A stretch of DNA of 14,723 nucleotides from an uncultured Kangiella sp. (lineage in GTDB: Bacteria; Pseudomonadota; Gammaproteobacteria; Enterobacterales; DSM-103792): contig CAMLKQ010000018.1 in NCBI GenBank assembly GCA_946480585.1, positions 1 through 14,723 of the forward strand, in the 5' to 3' direction. Below the pieces are notes generated by a model. The model was not told where the DNA came from and made no database searches. It was given only the letters and a program-made list of their open reading frames with translations. Of the stretch, positions 1-5,653 are shown one piece after another. Position 1 is the first letter of the stretch, and the number at the start of each line of letters is the position of its first letter. Position numbers and translations under genes: made by a program.

Positions 1-5
1 GCAAT

Positions 6-33
6 CGCCGGCCAGCAGCCGTTCTGGCCGGCG
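6..33. repeat. Perfect hairpin upstream of amylase
   Basis: A perfect 10-bp inverted repeat (6-15 and 24-33, arms CGCCGGCCAG / CTGGCCGGCG) with an 8-base loop. No T-run follows, so it is not a textbook Rho-independent terminator. It may mark the 3' end of a gene lying just before the window. No coding sequence is supported in bases 1-133. Confidence 0.5.
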
Positions 34-35
34 CC

Positions 36-57
36 ACGCAAACCGGATTGTTTGCGT
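36..57. repeat. Second hairpin upstream of amylase
   Basis: A 7-bp inverted repeat, ACGCAAA (36-42) and TTTGCGT (51-57), with an 8-base loop. It lies two bases after the first hairpin, so the amylase leader starts with tandem stem-loops. It could be part of an upstream terminator or an operator for the amylase gene. The sequence alone does not decide between these. Confidence 0.4.
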
Positions 58-133
58 TCATAACGACCCGAGCGCCGGATAACGCTGTTCCGGAACACCA
101 CCACAACCACCGCAACGCATCCGGAGGACAACC

Positions 134-1468
134 ATGCGTGCATCAGTGTTGTGCGGAGGGAGCCTGCGTCAGCAGCTCCGTTGTTTCGCTTCGAGAAAAA
201 ATCGTCGTTCCCTTTCTTCTTTCACCGTTCGTTCCTTGTTGCTGACCGGGCTCGCGCTCGTCGGCTCGCTGCTCGGCACCAGCAGTTTTGCCGCCACCGA
301 GCAGGACAAGGCCAGCTCTGCGATCCTGTTCCAGGGCTTTCATTGGCATTCGGCCAATGGCAGCTGGTACGGCAATCTGCAAGGCAAGGCCGGCGATCTG
401 AAAGATCTCGGCATTACTCATGTCTGGTTCCCGCCGCCGTCCGATGCGGCGTCACTGGAAGGCTATCTGCCACGGCAACTCAATATGCTGAACAGCAGTT
501 ACGGCAGTGAACCCTCGCTGAAGAACGCCATCAGCGCGCTCAATGGTCAAGGTATCAAGAGCGTGGTCGATGTCGTGATCAATCACCGCGTCGGCACCAA
601 CAACTGGGCCGATTTCACCAATCCAAGCTGGGATTGCCGCGCCGTCACCAGCAACGATGAGTGGAGCGGTCGCTGTGGCACGGCCGACACCGGTGATGGC
701 TATGGCGCGGCGCGCGATCTCGATCACCGCCAGAGTTTTCTGCAGAACGATCTGAAAACCTGGTTGTCGTCGCGGCTCAAGGGTGTCGGCTTCTCCGGTA
801 TCCGCTACGACTACTCGAAAGGCTACGGTCCCGGTTACGCCGGTCTCTATCATGACGCGATGGCACCGAACTTCTGCGTCGGCGAGATCTGGACCGATCT
901 CGATTACAACAATGTCGATGCGCACCGGCAGCAGCTGATGAATTATGTCGATGGCAACGGCGGCAAGTGCGGCGCCTTCGACTTCACCAGCAAGGGCCTG
1001 CTCAATCAGGCGCTGTGGGCAAACGAGTACTGGCGGCTGCGCGCCTACGACGGCAAACCGGCCGGCGGTATCGGTTGGTGGGCGCAGAAGATGGTGACCT
1101 TTGTCGACAACCACGACACCGGTCCATCGCAAAGCTGCGGTGCTGGCCAGAATCATTGGCCGGTACCCTGCGGCAAGGTAATGCAAGGCTATGCCTACAT
1201 CCTCAGTCATCCGGGTATTCCGACCGTGTATTACCCGCACGTCTATGACTGGAACCTACGCAGCGCCATCAAGACACTGATCAGCCTGCGCAAGGAGAAG
1301 GGTATTACCTCGACATCATCAGTGGCGATCCAGCGCGCCGATCAAGGCCTCTATGCCGCCATCATCAACGGCAATCTGGCGATGAAGATCGGTCCGAACA
1401 GCTGGAGCCCCGGCAGCGGCTGGACGCTACGCACCTCAGGTGACCAGTACGCGGTCTGGACCCGCTGA
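134..1468 (+). CDS. Secreted alpha-amylase, GH13 (plant-type)
   Basis: Endo-acting hydrolase of alpha-1,4-glucosidic bonds in starch or glycogen, 444 residues, exported. The family signatures are intact. The start is the LFQGFHW strand (65-71). Region I is DVVINH (146-151). Region II is GIRYD with the nucleophile Asp226. Region III is VGEIW with acid/base Glu251. Region IV is FVDNHD with Asp328. The QGFxW opening, the FPPPSD motif and the short C-terminal beta-sheet domain ending in YAVWTR resemble plant-like GH13 amylases (barley type) rather than the long bacterial maltogenic enzymes. A hydrophobic stretch at 34-54 ending SFAA looks like a signal peptide. It follows an unusually long basic n-region of about 33 residues. 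The start at 134 is supported by GGAGG at 123-127 with a 6-base spacer. No carbohydrate-binding module is present. The gene appears monocistronic and ends before strong hairpins. Confidence 0.93.
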   Translation: MRASVLCGGSLRQQLRCFASRKNRRSLSSFTVRSLLLTGLALVGSLLGTSSFAATEQDKASSAILFQGFHWHSANGSWYGNLQGKAGDLKDLGITHVWFPPPSDAASLEGYLPRQLNMLNSSYGSEPSLKNAISALNGQGIKSVVDVVINHRVGTNNWADFTNPSWDCRAVTSNDEWSGRCGTADTGDGYGAARDLDHRQSFLQNDLKTWLSSRLKGVGFSGIRYDYSKGYGPGYAGLYHDAMAPNFCVGEIWTDLDYNNVDAHRQQLMNYVDGNGGKCGAFDFTSKGLLNQALWANEYWRLRAYDGKPAGGIGWWAQKMVTFVDNHDTGPSQSCGAGQNHWPVPCGKVMQGYAYILSHPGIPTVYYPHVYDWNLRSAIKTLISLRKEKGITSTSSVAIQRADQGLYAAIINGNLAMKIGPNSWSPGSGWTLRTSGDQYAVWTR

Positions 1469-1484
1469 CGCAGTGCAGCAGGCG

Positions 1485-1506
1485 TAACCGGCAAAAAGTC
1501 CGGTTA
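1485..1506. repeat. Stem-loop after amylase
   Basis: A 7-bp inverted repeat, TAACCGG (1485-1491) and CCGGTTA (1500-1506), with an 8-base A-rich loop, 16 bases after the amylase stop. It is not followed by a T-run. Together with the larger hairpin at 1514-1547 it probably forms the 3' end of the amylase transcript. Its right arm overlaps the proposed -35 element of the next gene. Confidence 0.45.
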
Positions 1507-1533
1507 ACAAACCCGGCGGCAGCGCGGTATAAC
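1504..1533 (+). promoter_or_regulatory. Putative sigma-70 promoter for the amidohydrolase
   Basis: TTAACA (1504-1509) and TATAAC (1528-1533) are separated by 18 bases and resemble -35 and -10 elements. The predicted transcription start is near 1540, about 30 bases before the ATG at 1570. The -10 lies in the loop of the hairpin at 1514-1547. This is inferred from sequence match only. Confidence 0.5.
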
Positions 1534-1547
1534 ACCGGCTGCCGCCG
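1514..1547. terminator. Strong GC-rich hairpin, likely terminator of amylase
   Basis: The arms CGGCGGCAGC (1514-1523) and GCTGCCGCCG (1538-1547) are perfectly complementary over 10 bp. The inner arms CGGT (1525-1528) and ACCG (1534-1537) extend the stem past a single bulged G, leaving the 5-base loop ATAAC. Only TTTGGTTT follows, so termination efficiency is uncertain. It lies 22 bases before the next start codon. Confidence 0.5.
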
Positions 1548-1569
1548 TTTGGTTTCCCGAGAGCCTGCC

Positions 1570-2850
1570 ATGTTGTTTCGTCTTGCTTGTCTGTCCCTGT
1601 TTGCAGCCAGCGCTGCCTTCGCCACCGGTAACGCTCATGCCGACACCTTGTTGTTGCGTGCCGATCGGCTGCTCGATGTTCGCACCGGCGCCATCATCAA
1701 AGAGGCCGGTGTATTGATTCGCGATGGCCGCATTGTCGCGGTCAGTGACAACGGCAAGACGCCGAATGGTAGCGACGATGCCCGCGTGCTCGATCTCGGC
1801 GACATGACCTTGCTGCCCGGCCTTATCGACATGCACGTGCACCTCGACAGCGATCCGTCCTACGGCGGTTACACCGGTCTGCAATTCGGTGATCGGTTCT
1901 GGTCGGTACTGACCGTGCCGCACGCCGAACGCACGCTGAAAGCCGGCTTCACCACCGTGCGCAATGTCGGTGCCGATGCCTGGAACGATGTCGGCCTGCG
2001 TCAGGCGATCGACGAAGGCAAGATCATCGGCCCGCGTGTCGTCACCGCCGCCTACAGTTTTGGCGCCACCGGCGGCCATTGCGATTCAACCTTCTTTCCG
2101 CCATCGATGAACCAGAAAAGCCCATACAACGCCGACAACCCGGACGATGCCCGCGCCCGCGTCCGTGAGCTGCGCAAGTACGGCGCGCAAGTGATCAAGA
2201 TCTGCGCCACCGGTGGCGTGTTCTCGCGCAACACCGAACCGGGCCAGCAACAAATGCGTTACGAAGAAATGAAAGCGGTGGTCGACGATGCCCACATGTA
2301 CGGCCTGAAAGTTGCCGCCCATGCCCATGGCACCAGCGGCATCAAGGATGCGATTCGCGCCGGCGTCGACACCATCGAGCACGCCAGCCTGATCGATGAC
2401 GAAGGCATCAAGCTCGCCAAGAAGATGGGCGCATATTTGTCGATGGATATCTACAACACCGACTACACCCAGGCCGAAGGCAAAAAGAATGGTGTGCTCG
2501 AAGACAACCTGCGCAAGGACCGCGAAGTCGGTGATCTGCAGCGGGAGAATTTCCGCAAGGCCCATACCGCTGGCGTCAAGATGGTTTACGGCACCGATGC
2601 CGGCATTTATCCGCATGGTGACAACGGCAAACAGTTCGCGGTGATGGTGCGCTACGGCATGAGCCCGGTGCAAGCCATTCAATCCGCCACGATCAATGCC
2701 GCCGATGCACTCGGCAGCAAGGAGGTTGGTGTCATCGAAGCTGGTCGCCACGCCGATATCATTGCGGTGACAGGCGATCCGGCGCGCGATATCCGCCTGC
2801 TTGAGCAGGTGCCGTTCGTCATGAAGGCGGGACAGATCATCAAGCAGTGA
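1570..2850 (+). CDS. Exported metal-dependent amidohydrolase (Xaa-Pro dipeptidase / imidazolonepropionase-like)
   Basis: A 426-residue amidohydrolase-superfamily enzyme that probably hydrolyses a dipeptide or cyclic amide outside the cytoplasm. Metal-site residues are visible: His89 and His91 in GLIDMHVHL, Lys210 in VIKICATGG (the likely carbamylated lysine), His251 in AAHAHG, His271 in TIEHAS, and Asp343 in GTDAG. A small beta-sandwich flanks the barrel (25-80 and about 385-426, ending DIIAVTGDP and a last strand). Residues 1-24 form a signal peptide ending NAHA. ATG 1570 is preferred over an in-frame TTG at 1549 because it starts the signal peptide directly; a weak GAGAG lies ahead at about 1559. 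This class matches the COG1228 group of secreted prolidase-like enzymes. The substrate cannot be read from sequence. Confidence 0.9.
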   Translation: MLFRLACLSLFAASAAFATGNAHADTLLLRADRLLDVRTGAIIKEAGVLIRDGRIVAVSDNGKTPNGSDDARVLDLGDMTLLPGLIDMHVHLDSDPSYGGYTGLQFGDRFWSVLTVPHAERTLKAGFTTVRNVGADAWNDVGLRQAIDEGKIIGPRVVTAAYSFGATGGHCDSTFFPPSMNQKSPYNADNPDDARARVRELRKYGAQVIKICATGGVFSRNTEPGQQQMRYEEMKAVVDDAHMYGLKVAAHAHGTSGIKDAIRAGVDTIEHASLIDDEGIKLAKKMGAYLSMDIYNTDYTQAEGKKNGVLEDNLRKDREVGDLQRENFRKAHTAGVKMVYGTDAGIYPHGDNGKQFAVMVRYGMSPVQAIQSATINAADALGSKEVGVIEAGRHADIIAVTGDPARDIRLLEQVPFVMKAGQIIKQ

Positions 2851-2880
2851 GCCCGCCGTTTGTGCCACTGCTGACATAAC

Positions 2881-2910
2881 GCTGACAGGCCCGATTGTTA
2901 GGCTGTCAGC
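2881..2910. repeat. Inverted repeat between amidohydrolase and VOC gene
   Basis: GCTGACAG (2881-2888) and CTGTCAGC (2903-2910) form a perfect 8-bp stem with a 14-base loop, 30 bases after the amidohydrolase stop. No T-run follows. It could be a factor-assisted terminator or an operator for the three-gene group downstream. A second palindrome with the same GTCAGC/GCTGAC core lies at 3369-3392. Confidence 0.4.
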
Positions 2911-2962
2911 CGGTTGGTTGCCGGGCTGAACGCTCGGCACCGGGTCAGGGCAGCGTTAACGC

Positions 2963-2968
2963 AAGGAG
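2963..2968 (+). promoter_or_regulatory. Ribosome binding site deciding the VOC gene start
   Basis: AAGGAG lies 1 base before an ATG at 2970 and 7 bases before an in-frame ATG at 2976. Only the second spacing suits translation initiation, so 2976 is taken as the start. Confidence 0.7.
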
Positions 2969-2975
2969 AATGCAG

Positions 2976-3359
2976 ATGGCGCACAATCCAGTCGGTTGGT
3001 TTGAAATCTACGTGCAGGACATGGCGCGGGCACGCGCGTTTTACGAAAAGGTGTTGCGGCACAAGTTGGAGCACTTGCCGGCGCCGGACAGCGCGGTGCC
3101 ATTGGAAATGTGGGCGTTTCCGATGGACATGAATGGCACCGGCGCGTCCGGTGCCTTGGTCAAGATGGAAGGCGTGCCATCGGGCGGTAACAGCACGCTG
3201 GTTTACTTCAGTTGCGAAGATTGCGGCGTCGAAGCGGGCCGTGTGGTGGACGCCGGCGGCAAGATGCAGCAGGCCAAGATGGCGATAGGTGAATACGGTT
3301 TCATTGCCTTGGCGATCGATCCGGACGGCAATCTGTTTGGCCTGCATTCGATGCAGTGA
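2976..3359 (+). CDS. VOC-family (glyoxalase/bleomycin-resistance fold) protein
   Basis: A 127-residue cytoplasmic protein with the paired beta-alpha-beta-beta-beta modules of the vicinal oxygen chelate superfamily. The first module opens with VGWFEIYVQDMARARAFYE (6-24), where Glu10 sits at a usual metal-ligand position. The second ends with IALAIDPDGNLFGLHS (110-125), a typical VOC closing strand. Members include glyoxalase I, extradiol dioxygenases and drug-binding proteins. The reaction here cannot be assigned. The protein is close to the subgroup often annotated 'glyoxalase-like, PhnB/YdcJ type'. It is the first gene of a same-strand group with a cupin (55-base gap) and an ABM monooxygenase, each with its own AAGGAG-type site. 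A joint role in oxidising or detoxifying a small organic compound is possible but inferred. Confidence 0.85.
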   Translation: MAHNPVGWFEIYVQDMARARAFYEKVLRHKLEHLPAPDSAVPLEMWAFPMDMNGTGASGALVKMEGVPSGGNSTLVYFSCEDCGVEAGRVVDAGGKMQQAKMAIGEYGFIALAIDPDGNLFGLHSMQ

Positions 3360-3368
3360 GGAGCGCGC

Positions 3369-3392
3369 GACCGTCAGCCAGCGCTGACGGTC
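3369..3392. repeat. Perfect palindromic hairpin between VOC and cupin genes
   Basis: GACCGTCAGC (3369-3378) and GCTGACGGTC (3383-3392) are perfectly complementary with a CAGC tetraloop. It sits 9 bases after the VOC stop and 8 bases before the cupin Shine-Dalgarno sequence. With no T-run it may act as an mRNA processing or stability element, a partial terminator, or an operator. Confidence 0.55.
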
Positions 3393-3414
3393 GCCACGCA
3401 AGGAGTGCTGAGGT

Positions 3415-3816
3415 ATGGAACGCAAACCGATTGTGCTGGCACCCGGCGCCGGCCGCAGCTACCCGATGGGCCGTATCGATGCGGTATTCAAGGCCGATGA
3501 CGGTGAAACGGCCGGCGCGTATTCGATTTCGGAGTGGTGGCTGGCGCCGCATTGCAAAGGGCCCGGTGCACACCAGCATCCGGAAGACGATGTGTTTTAT
3601 GTGCTCGCCGGCACCATGAGCATTCTGGTTGGCACGCAGTGGCATGATGCCGAGGCCGGCAGTTTCGTCTTGATCCCCGGTGGCGTTGTGCATGATTTTG
3701 AAAACCGCAGCGATCAGCGCGCCGGCGTATTGAACTTTTCGACGCCCGGCGGTTTCGAACCGCAGATGCCGGATATCGTAAGCTGGTTTCAACAACACCC
3801 ACCCGCACAGGCGTAA
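3415..3816 (+). CDS. Small single-domain cupin protein
   Basis: A 133-residue cupin_2-type beta-barrel, probably metal-binding and cytoplasmic. Cupin motif 1 is seen around GAHQHPEDDVFYVLAG (51-66), with His53 and His55. The usual acidic ligand position holds Asp59, or Glu57 may serve. Motif 2 fits the G-x5-P-x-G-x2-H-x3-N pattern exactly, with Gly82, Pro88, Gly90, His93 and Asn97. Such proteins act as dioxygenases, isomerases or binding proteins, and the specific reaction is unknown. AGGAG at 3401-3405 gives a 9-base spacing to the ATG. The gene follows the VOC gene after a 24-base palindrome and precedes the ABM gene by 41 bases, so the three are probably co-transcribed. Confidence 0.85.
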   Translation: MERKPIVLAPGAGRSYPMGRIDAVFKADDGETAGAYSISEWWLAPHCKGPGAHQHPEDDVFYVLAGTMSILVGTQWHDAEAGSFVLIPGGVVHDFENRSDQRAGVLNFSTPGGFEPQMPDIVSWFQQHPPAQA

Positions 3817-3844
3817 CGGACCGCACGCCTGCCGCCGAGGTCGC

Positions 3845-3851
3845 AAGGAGG
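3845..3851 (+). promoter_or_regulatory. Ribosome binding site deciding the ABM gene start
   Basis: AAGGAGG directly abuts an ATG at 3852 and lies 6 bases before an in-frame ATG at 3858. The second is the workable start. Confidence 0.7.
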
Positions 3852-3857
3852 ATGACC

Positions 3858-4160
3858 ATGTATGGATTGATTGGCAAAATCATCGCCGTTGAAGGCCAGC
3901 GCGATGCGCTCGGCGCCATCCTGTTGCAGGGATTGCGCGACATGCCCGGCTGCCTCAGTTATATCGTCAGTCAGGATCCGCTCGATCCGGATGCCTTGTG
4001 GGTCACCGAAGTGTGGGACAGCGAGAGCAGTCACCGTGCGTCACTGCAACTGCCGAGCGTGCAGCAGGCGATCCAGCGCGGCCGGCCGTTGATTGCCAAC
4101 TTCGGTGAGCGCTTTGAAACGATTCCGATCGGAGGCCACGGCTTGCAACCGACGCGTTGA
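3858..4160 (+). CDS. Antibiotic biosynthesis monooxygenase (ABM) domain protein
   Basis: A 100-residue single-domain protein of the dimeric ferredoxin-like ABM family, whose members include the quinol monooxygenase YgiN, heme-degrading enzymes and cofactor-free oxygenases. Supporting segments are the opening strand YGLIGKIIAVEGQRDAL (2-18), the MPGCLSYIVSQDPLDPDALWVTEVW stretch (29-53), and the helix SSHRASLQLPSVQQAI (57-72). The order beta-helix-beta-beta-helix matches the family. No heme-ligand assignment is attempted. It is the last gene of the VOC-cupin-ABM group and converges on a zinc-ribbon gene 35 bases downstream. A role in quinone or aromatic oxidation, or in oxidative-stress protection, is an inference from family membership. 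Confidence 0.85.
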   Translation: MYGLIGKIIAVEGQRDALGAILLQGLRDMPGCLSYIVSQDPLDPDALWVTEVWDSESSHRASLQLPSVQQAIQRGRPLIANFGERFETIPIGGHGLQPTR

Positions 4161-4195
4161 TCCGGCGCTCGCGCTGGCCTGTCCGCGACAGCTAG

Positions 4196-4567
4196 TCAGT
4201 CACGCGCTTTGGCGGTGAATCGCTTGACTACATCGAGCAGAGAATGCTCGCTGGTGTCACGAAATTCACCGGCATCGTAAAAGCGGCCGTGACAGCTTGG
4301 GCAGGTTTCGAACCAGATGTGCGGCTGCTTGGCATCCACCATGCGCAGCAACGCACTGTTTGGACAACGCGGACAATAAATGTCATCCACGCGATTGTAG
4401 CTGGCGCCGAGTTTTGCCGAGCCGCTGTCGACCTGACGCGCAAATGCTGCGACATCCTGATCTTCCAACACATCGAACCACATGCCGGCACAACCGGTGC
4501 AGCGGTCGACAATGCCCGTCTTGACGAACACTTTTTCCATGCGCTGTTGGCATTTCGGGCATTGCAT
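4196..4567 (-). CDS. Double zinc-ribbon protein (zf-TFIIB family)
   Basis: A 123-residue protein with two zinc-ribbon units of the TFIIB-like zinc-finger family. In the first, Cys3 and Cys6 (CPKC) pair with Cys23 and Cys26 (CTGC), followed by GMWFD. In the second, Cys65 and Cys68 (CPRC) pair with Cys89 and Cys92 (CPSC), followed by GRFYDAGEF. The second unit has HGRFYD where GxWxD is commoner. Family members are small, widespread and poorly characterised. Nucleic-acid or protein binding is plausible, but no function is established here. The start is well supported by AAGGAG 7 bases before the ATG on the minus strand. It is a single gene, convergent with the ABM gene and facing away from the GNAT gene. 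Confidence 0.88.
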   Translation of the reverse strand: MQCPKCQQRMEKVFVKTGIVDRCTGCAGMWFDVLEDQDVAAFARQVDSGSAKLGASYNRVDDIYCPRCPNSALLRMVDAKQPHIWFETCPSCHGRFYDAGEFRDTSEHSLLDVVKRFTAKARD

Positions 4568-4982
4568 GACGAACTCCTTTTCCTGACCAGCAAACGGCGG
4601 TGGGCATCACCACGGTGACAGCAGCATTGTTGCACTGCAGCGGGAACGGCAGTGCCGACCGGATCTGTCCGGGCAAGCGCGACGCAGCAAAGGCAACACC
4701 GATCCGTGTTACCACCGTCATGACACGGACGGTCTTCGTGTAGCCCTCTGTGTGTAGTTCTGAACCGCAGACCGGTCAAGCCAGCCGACGCTGCCATGAC
4801 AATGACGTCAGCATTTTTTACAAGGGTGCGCTGCCGCGTCGTTGCCGTTGAAAGATTTTCTCGGCGAGCCGCTGGCAATCCAGGCAAGGCCGCTTACGCT
4901 TGGAAAGATTCTGTGTCCCGCAGAATACGGTTGGCCGGGCTGCTGCGCGATCCGACAACCGGCCAACGCCAAGGAGGCGCCC
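4568..4982. other. 415-base intergenic region without a convincing gene
   Basis: This gap separates divergently transcribed genes (zinc-ribbon protein, minus; GNAT acetyltransferase, plus) and must hold both promoters. Open frames crossing it have no ribosome binding site or recognisable protein. It contains a short inverted repeat ATTCTG/CAGAAT (4908-4913, 4921-4926), a directly repeated GAAAGATT (4850-4857, 4903-4910) and the stem-loop at 4930-4967. I do not recognise a known riboswitch or small RNA. Confidence 0.5.
4930..4967 (+). promoter_or_regulatory. Leader stem-loop before the GNAT gene
   Basis: GTTGGCCGG (4930-4938) and CCGGCCAAC (4959-4967) form a perfect 9-bp stem with a 20-base loop, ending three bases before the AAGGAGG ribosome binding site (4971-4977). 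The position suggests a 5' leader structure that could affect translation. This is inferred. Confidence 0.35.
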
Positions 4983-5450
4983 ATGACATCCACGTTCCAG
5001 ATCCGTCGAGTCCAGTGGCAGGACTACGGCACGCAATGCGCCGAGATCCGCAAACAGGTGTTTTTCAACGAAGTGCGTTACGGCTATTACGCCACGCTCG
5101 ATGGTCACGACGGCGGTTGTCGACATGTACTCGCACTCGCCGATGACGGCACCGCGGTCGGCTGTGGCCGGCTTGATGAAAACGGCCAGATCAGCCGCAT
5201 TGCCGTGTTGCCCGCCTGGCGCCAGCACGGCATCGGTACCGCGCTGTTGAGCGAGCTGATTGCCATCGCTCGCGACAGCGGTGCAGACATCGTGCAGTGC
5301 GCGGTGCCGGTGTTTTCGCTCGACTATTACCGCGGACAGGGTTTCGAGCCAGTTGGCGCCGTCATCATTGAATCGGAGGTGCCGTTGCAGCGCATGCAAT
5401 TGCGGCTCGCCCCGTCTGCCAACGCGGTGCCCGACAGTCGCGCCGGTTGA
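4983..5450 (+). CDS. GNAT-family N-acetyltransferase
   Basis: A 155-residue enzyme of the Gcn5-related family, expected to move an acetyl group from acetyl-CoA to an amine on a small molecule or protein. The acetyl-CoA loop is seen in ISRIAVLPAWRQHGIGTALL (87-106), where R-Q-H-G-I-G fits the Q/R-x-x-G-x-G/A rule. Downstream, the sequence around FSLDYYRGQGFEPVG (about 121-135) is the usual beta6-beta7 region with the conserved Tyr-Tyr and Gly-Phe. The substrate is unknown. AAGGAGG at 4971-4977 is spaced 5 bases from the ATG, a strong start. The long structured leader (4930-4967) and the 415-base upstream gap suggest its own promoter. No same-strand partner lies close by; the next gene is 203 bases away. 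Confidence 0.88.
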   Translation: MTSTFQIRRVQWQDYGTQCAEIRKQVFFNEVRYGYYATLDGHDGGCRHVLALADDGTAVGCGRLDENGQISRIAVLPAWRQHGIGTALLSELIAIARDSGADIVQCAVPVFSLDYYRGQGFEPVGAVIIESEVPLQRMQLRLAPSANAVPDSRAG

Positions 5451-5555
5451 GCCAGCAACGCGATTGTCGGTGTCAGCAAAACGCCCCGTCAGTTTCTCTT
5501 ACAAGGCCACCACAATCGCGCCGGTAACCGGCTGAATTCGTGCTGCTTTTGCCGA

Positions 5556-5571
5556 TGGCACGGCATGTGCG
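5556..5571 (+). promoter_or_regulatory. Putative sigma-54 (-24/-12) promoter of the PEP-CTERM gene
   Basis: TGGCAC-GGCAT-GTGCG matches the RpoN consensus TGGCAC-N5-TTGCW. The -24 GG (5557-5558) and -12 GC (5569-5570) are exactly 10 bases apart, with one mismatch in the TTGC block. The predicted start is near 5582, giving a leader of about 70 bases. RpoN with the PrsK/PrsR pair is known to drive PEP-CTERM genes in some bacteria, which fits the downstream gene. The rest of 5451-5653 shows only a small hairpin, GCCGG/CCGGC at 5520-5532. Confidence 0.6.
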
Positions 5572-5653
5572 TGCAACAGCGGCGCCCCGTGATCCGGGCT
5601 AGGGGTCCGACTTCAACACGACGGACACAACCACGAGAATAAGGAGAGCTTGG

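Noticed and set aside
452..1240. Long open frame antisense to the amylase
   Set aside because: It is a high-GC shadow of the real gene, with no ribosome binding site or recognisable domain. Similar antisense frames under the amidohydrolase, dapF and xerC were dropped for the same reason.
1549..1569. Upstream TTG start for the amidohydrolase
   Set aside because: It would add seven residues ahead of a complete signal peptide that starts at the ATG 1570, and no ribosome binding site precedes it.
4790..4820. Possible terminator ending in ATTTTTT at about 4812
   Set aside because: The stem is interrupted (TGAC/GTCA plus bulges) and no plus-strand gene ends just upstream.
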